Both the position numbers and the translations under genes were made by a program. From JAZTZP01 sp045637525 (GTDB taxonomy: Bacteria > Bacillota > Clostridia > UBA1381): a stretch of DNA of 63,021 nt. The notes below the pieces were generated by a model, which saw nothing but the letters and a program-made list of their open reading frames with translations, had not been told where the DNA came from and made no database searches. The stretch is taken from contig JAZTZP010000133.1 of the NCBI GenBank assembly GCA_045637525.1, forward strand, positions 1-63,021, given 5' to 3'. This document shows, piece by piece, positions 62,855 to 63,021 of the stretch. Numbering within the stretch: position 1 is the first letter of the stretch; each line of letters opens with the position of its first letter.

Positions 62855-63021
62855 ATAAATTATAGTTTATCTGCCTTTTGACAGGCTGTCAAGGTTGCTT
62901 TGCTAAAGCCTCCCTTGCCTAAAGGGAGGTGGCACAGCGTAAGCTGTGACGGAGGGATATCATTTATTATGCATTGACAATATATAGTAAAAACATAGAT
63001 AATTTGATATCCCACCACCGC
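62855..63021. repeat. MITE-like repeat, copy M4 (cut by window end)
   Basis: ATAAATTATAGTTTATCTGC, then CCTCCCTTGCCTAAAGGGAG, a GGCACAGCGTAAGCTGTGAC stem and GGAGGGATATC. Same family as M1, M2 and M3. The distal arm runs out of the window. Confidence 0.75.
62859..62892 (-). promoter_or_regulatory. Candidate promoter formed by MITE end
   Basis: Minus-strand -35 TTGACA (62887-62892), 17 bp, TAAACT (62864-62869); a TATAAT overlaps at 62859-62864 but at a 22-bp spacing. All of it lies inside repeat copy M4, 70-100 bp upstream of ATG 62789. Confidence 0.4.

Noticed and set aside
1..63021. CRISPR array, rRNA or tRNA genes
   Set aside because: No regularly spaced repeat-spacer pattern, rRNA signature or cloverleaf was recognised; repeats at 10-16 kb have gene-sized, irregular spacing.

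Overview
The window looks like chromosome of an anaerobic, plant-glycan-degrading member of the Clostridia. The grounds are low GC, strong Gram-positive ribosome binding sites, S-layer-homology (SLH) anchored surface enzymes, LplB/YtcP-type sugar ABC transporters with lipoprotein binding proteins, and an oxygen-sensitive glycyl radical enzyme (GRE). A pectin-degrading gut or rumen lineage related to Monoglobus would fit, but this is a guess from gene style only. No rRNA, tRNA or CRISPR array was seen.

Layout. (1) 0.26-7.6 kb: two xylose-isomerase-like TIM barrels, a divergent AraC regulator, and a four-gene operon of GRE, phosphotriesterase-like hydrolase, short-chain dehydrogenase and GRE-activating enzyme. 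This looks like an uncharacterised radical pathway, perhaps for a sugar or sugar acid. An intracellular GH78 rhamnosidase lies convergently next to it. (2) 10.1-16.9 kb: a run of eight unrelated genes, all on the minus strand. Nearly every junction carries a copy of the same ~55-nt repeat, like a gene-cassette array. One cassette is a DUF559 nuclease whose ribosome binding site and C-terminal codons come from a MITE-like repeat. (3) 17-19.8 kb: lysine/DAP operon asd-dapA-dapB, the only clearly core-metabolic block. (4) 20.0-47.7 kb: a long minus-strand polysaccharide locus. It has SLH surface proteins, two giant parallel-beta-helix (GH141-like) enzymes, carbohydrate-binding proteins, an ABC importer, an LRR-DUF4886 protein, and intracellular GH29, six-hairpin and GH13 glycosidases. 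It ends at a strong terminator. (5) 47.9-48.8 kb: an AraC regulator. (6) 49.3-62.8 kb: a second minus-strand polysaccharide operon with two secreted beta-sandwich proteins, a lyase-like enzyme, a YesM-type histidine kinase without a nearby response regulator, an ABC importer and an FAD oxidoreductase.

How the parts fit: surface enzymes and binding proteins would cut and hold a complex, probably rhamnose- and fucose-containing, plant polysaccharide. Two LplB/YtcP importers take up oligosaccharides and cytoplasmic glycosidases trim them. The GRE operon may ferment one of the released sugars.

The main candidates for something undescribed are the GRE-PTE-SDR operon, the repeat-delimited cassette array, the DUF559-carrying MITE family (four loci in this window), and a ~400-residue LRR domain inserted into a beta-helix enzyme and apparently copied from a neighbouring gene.
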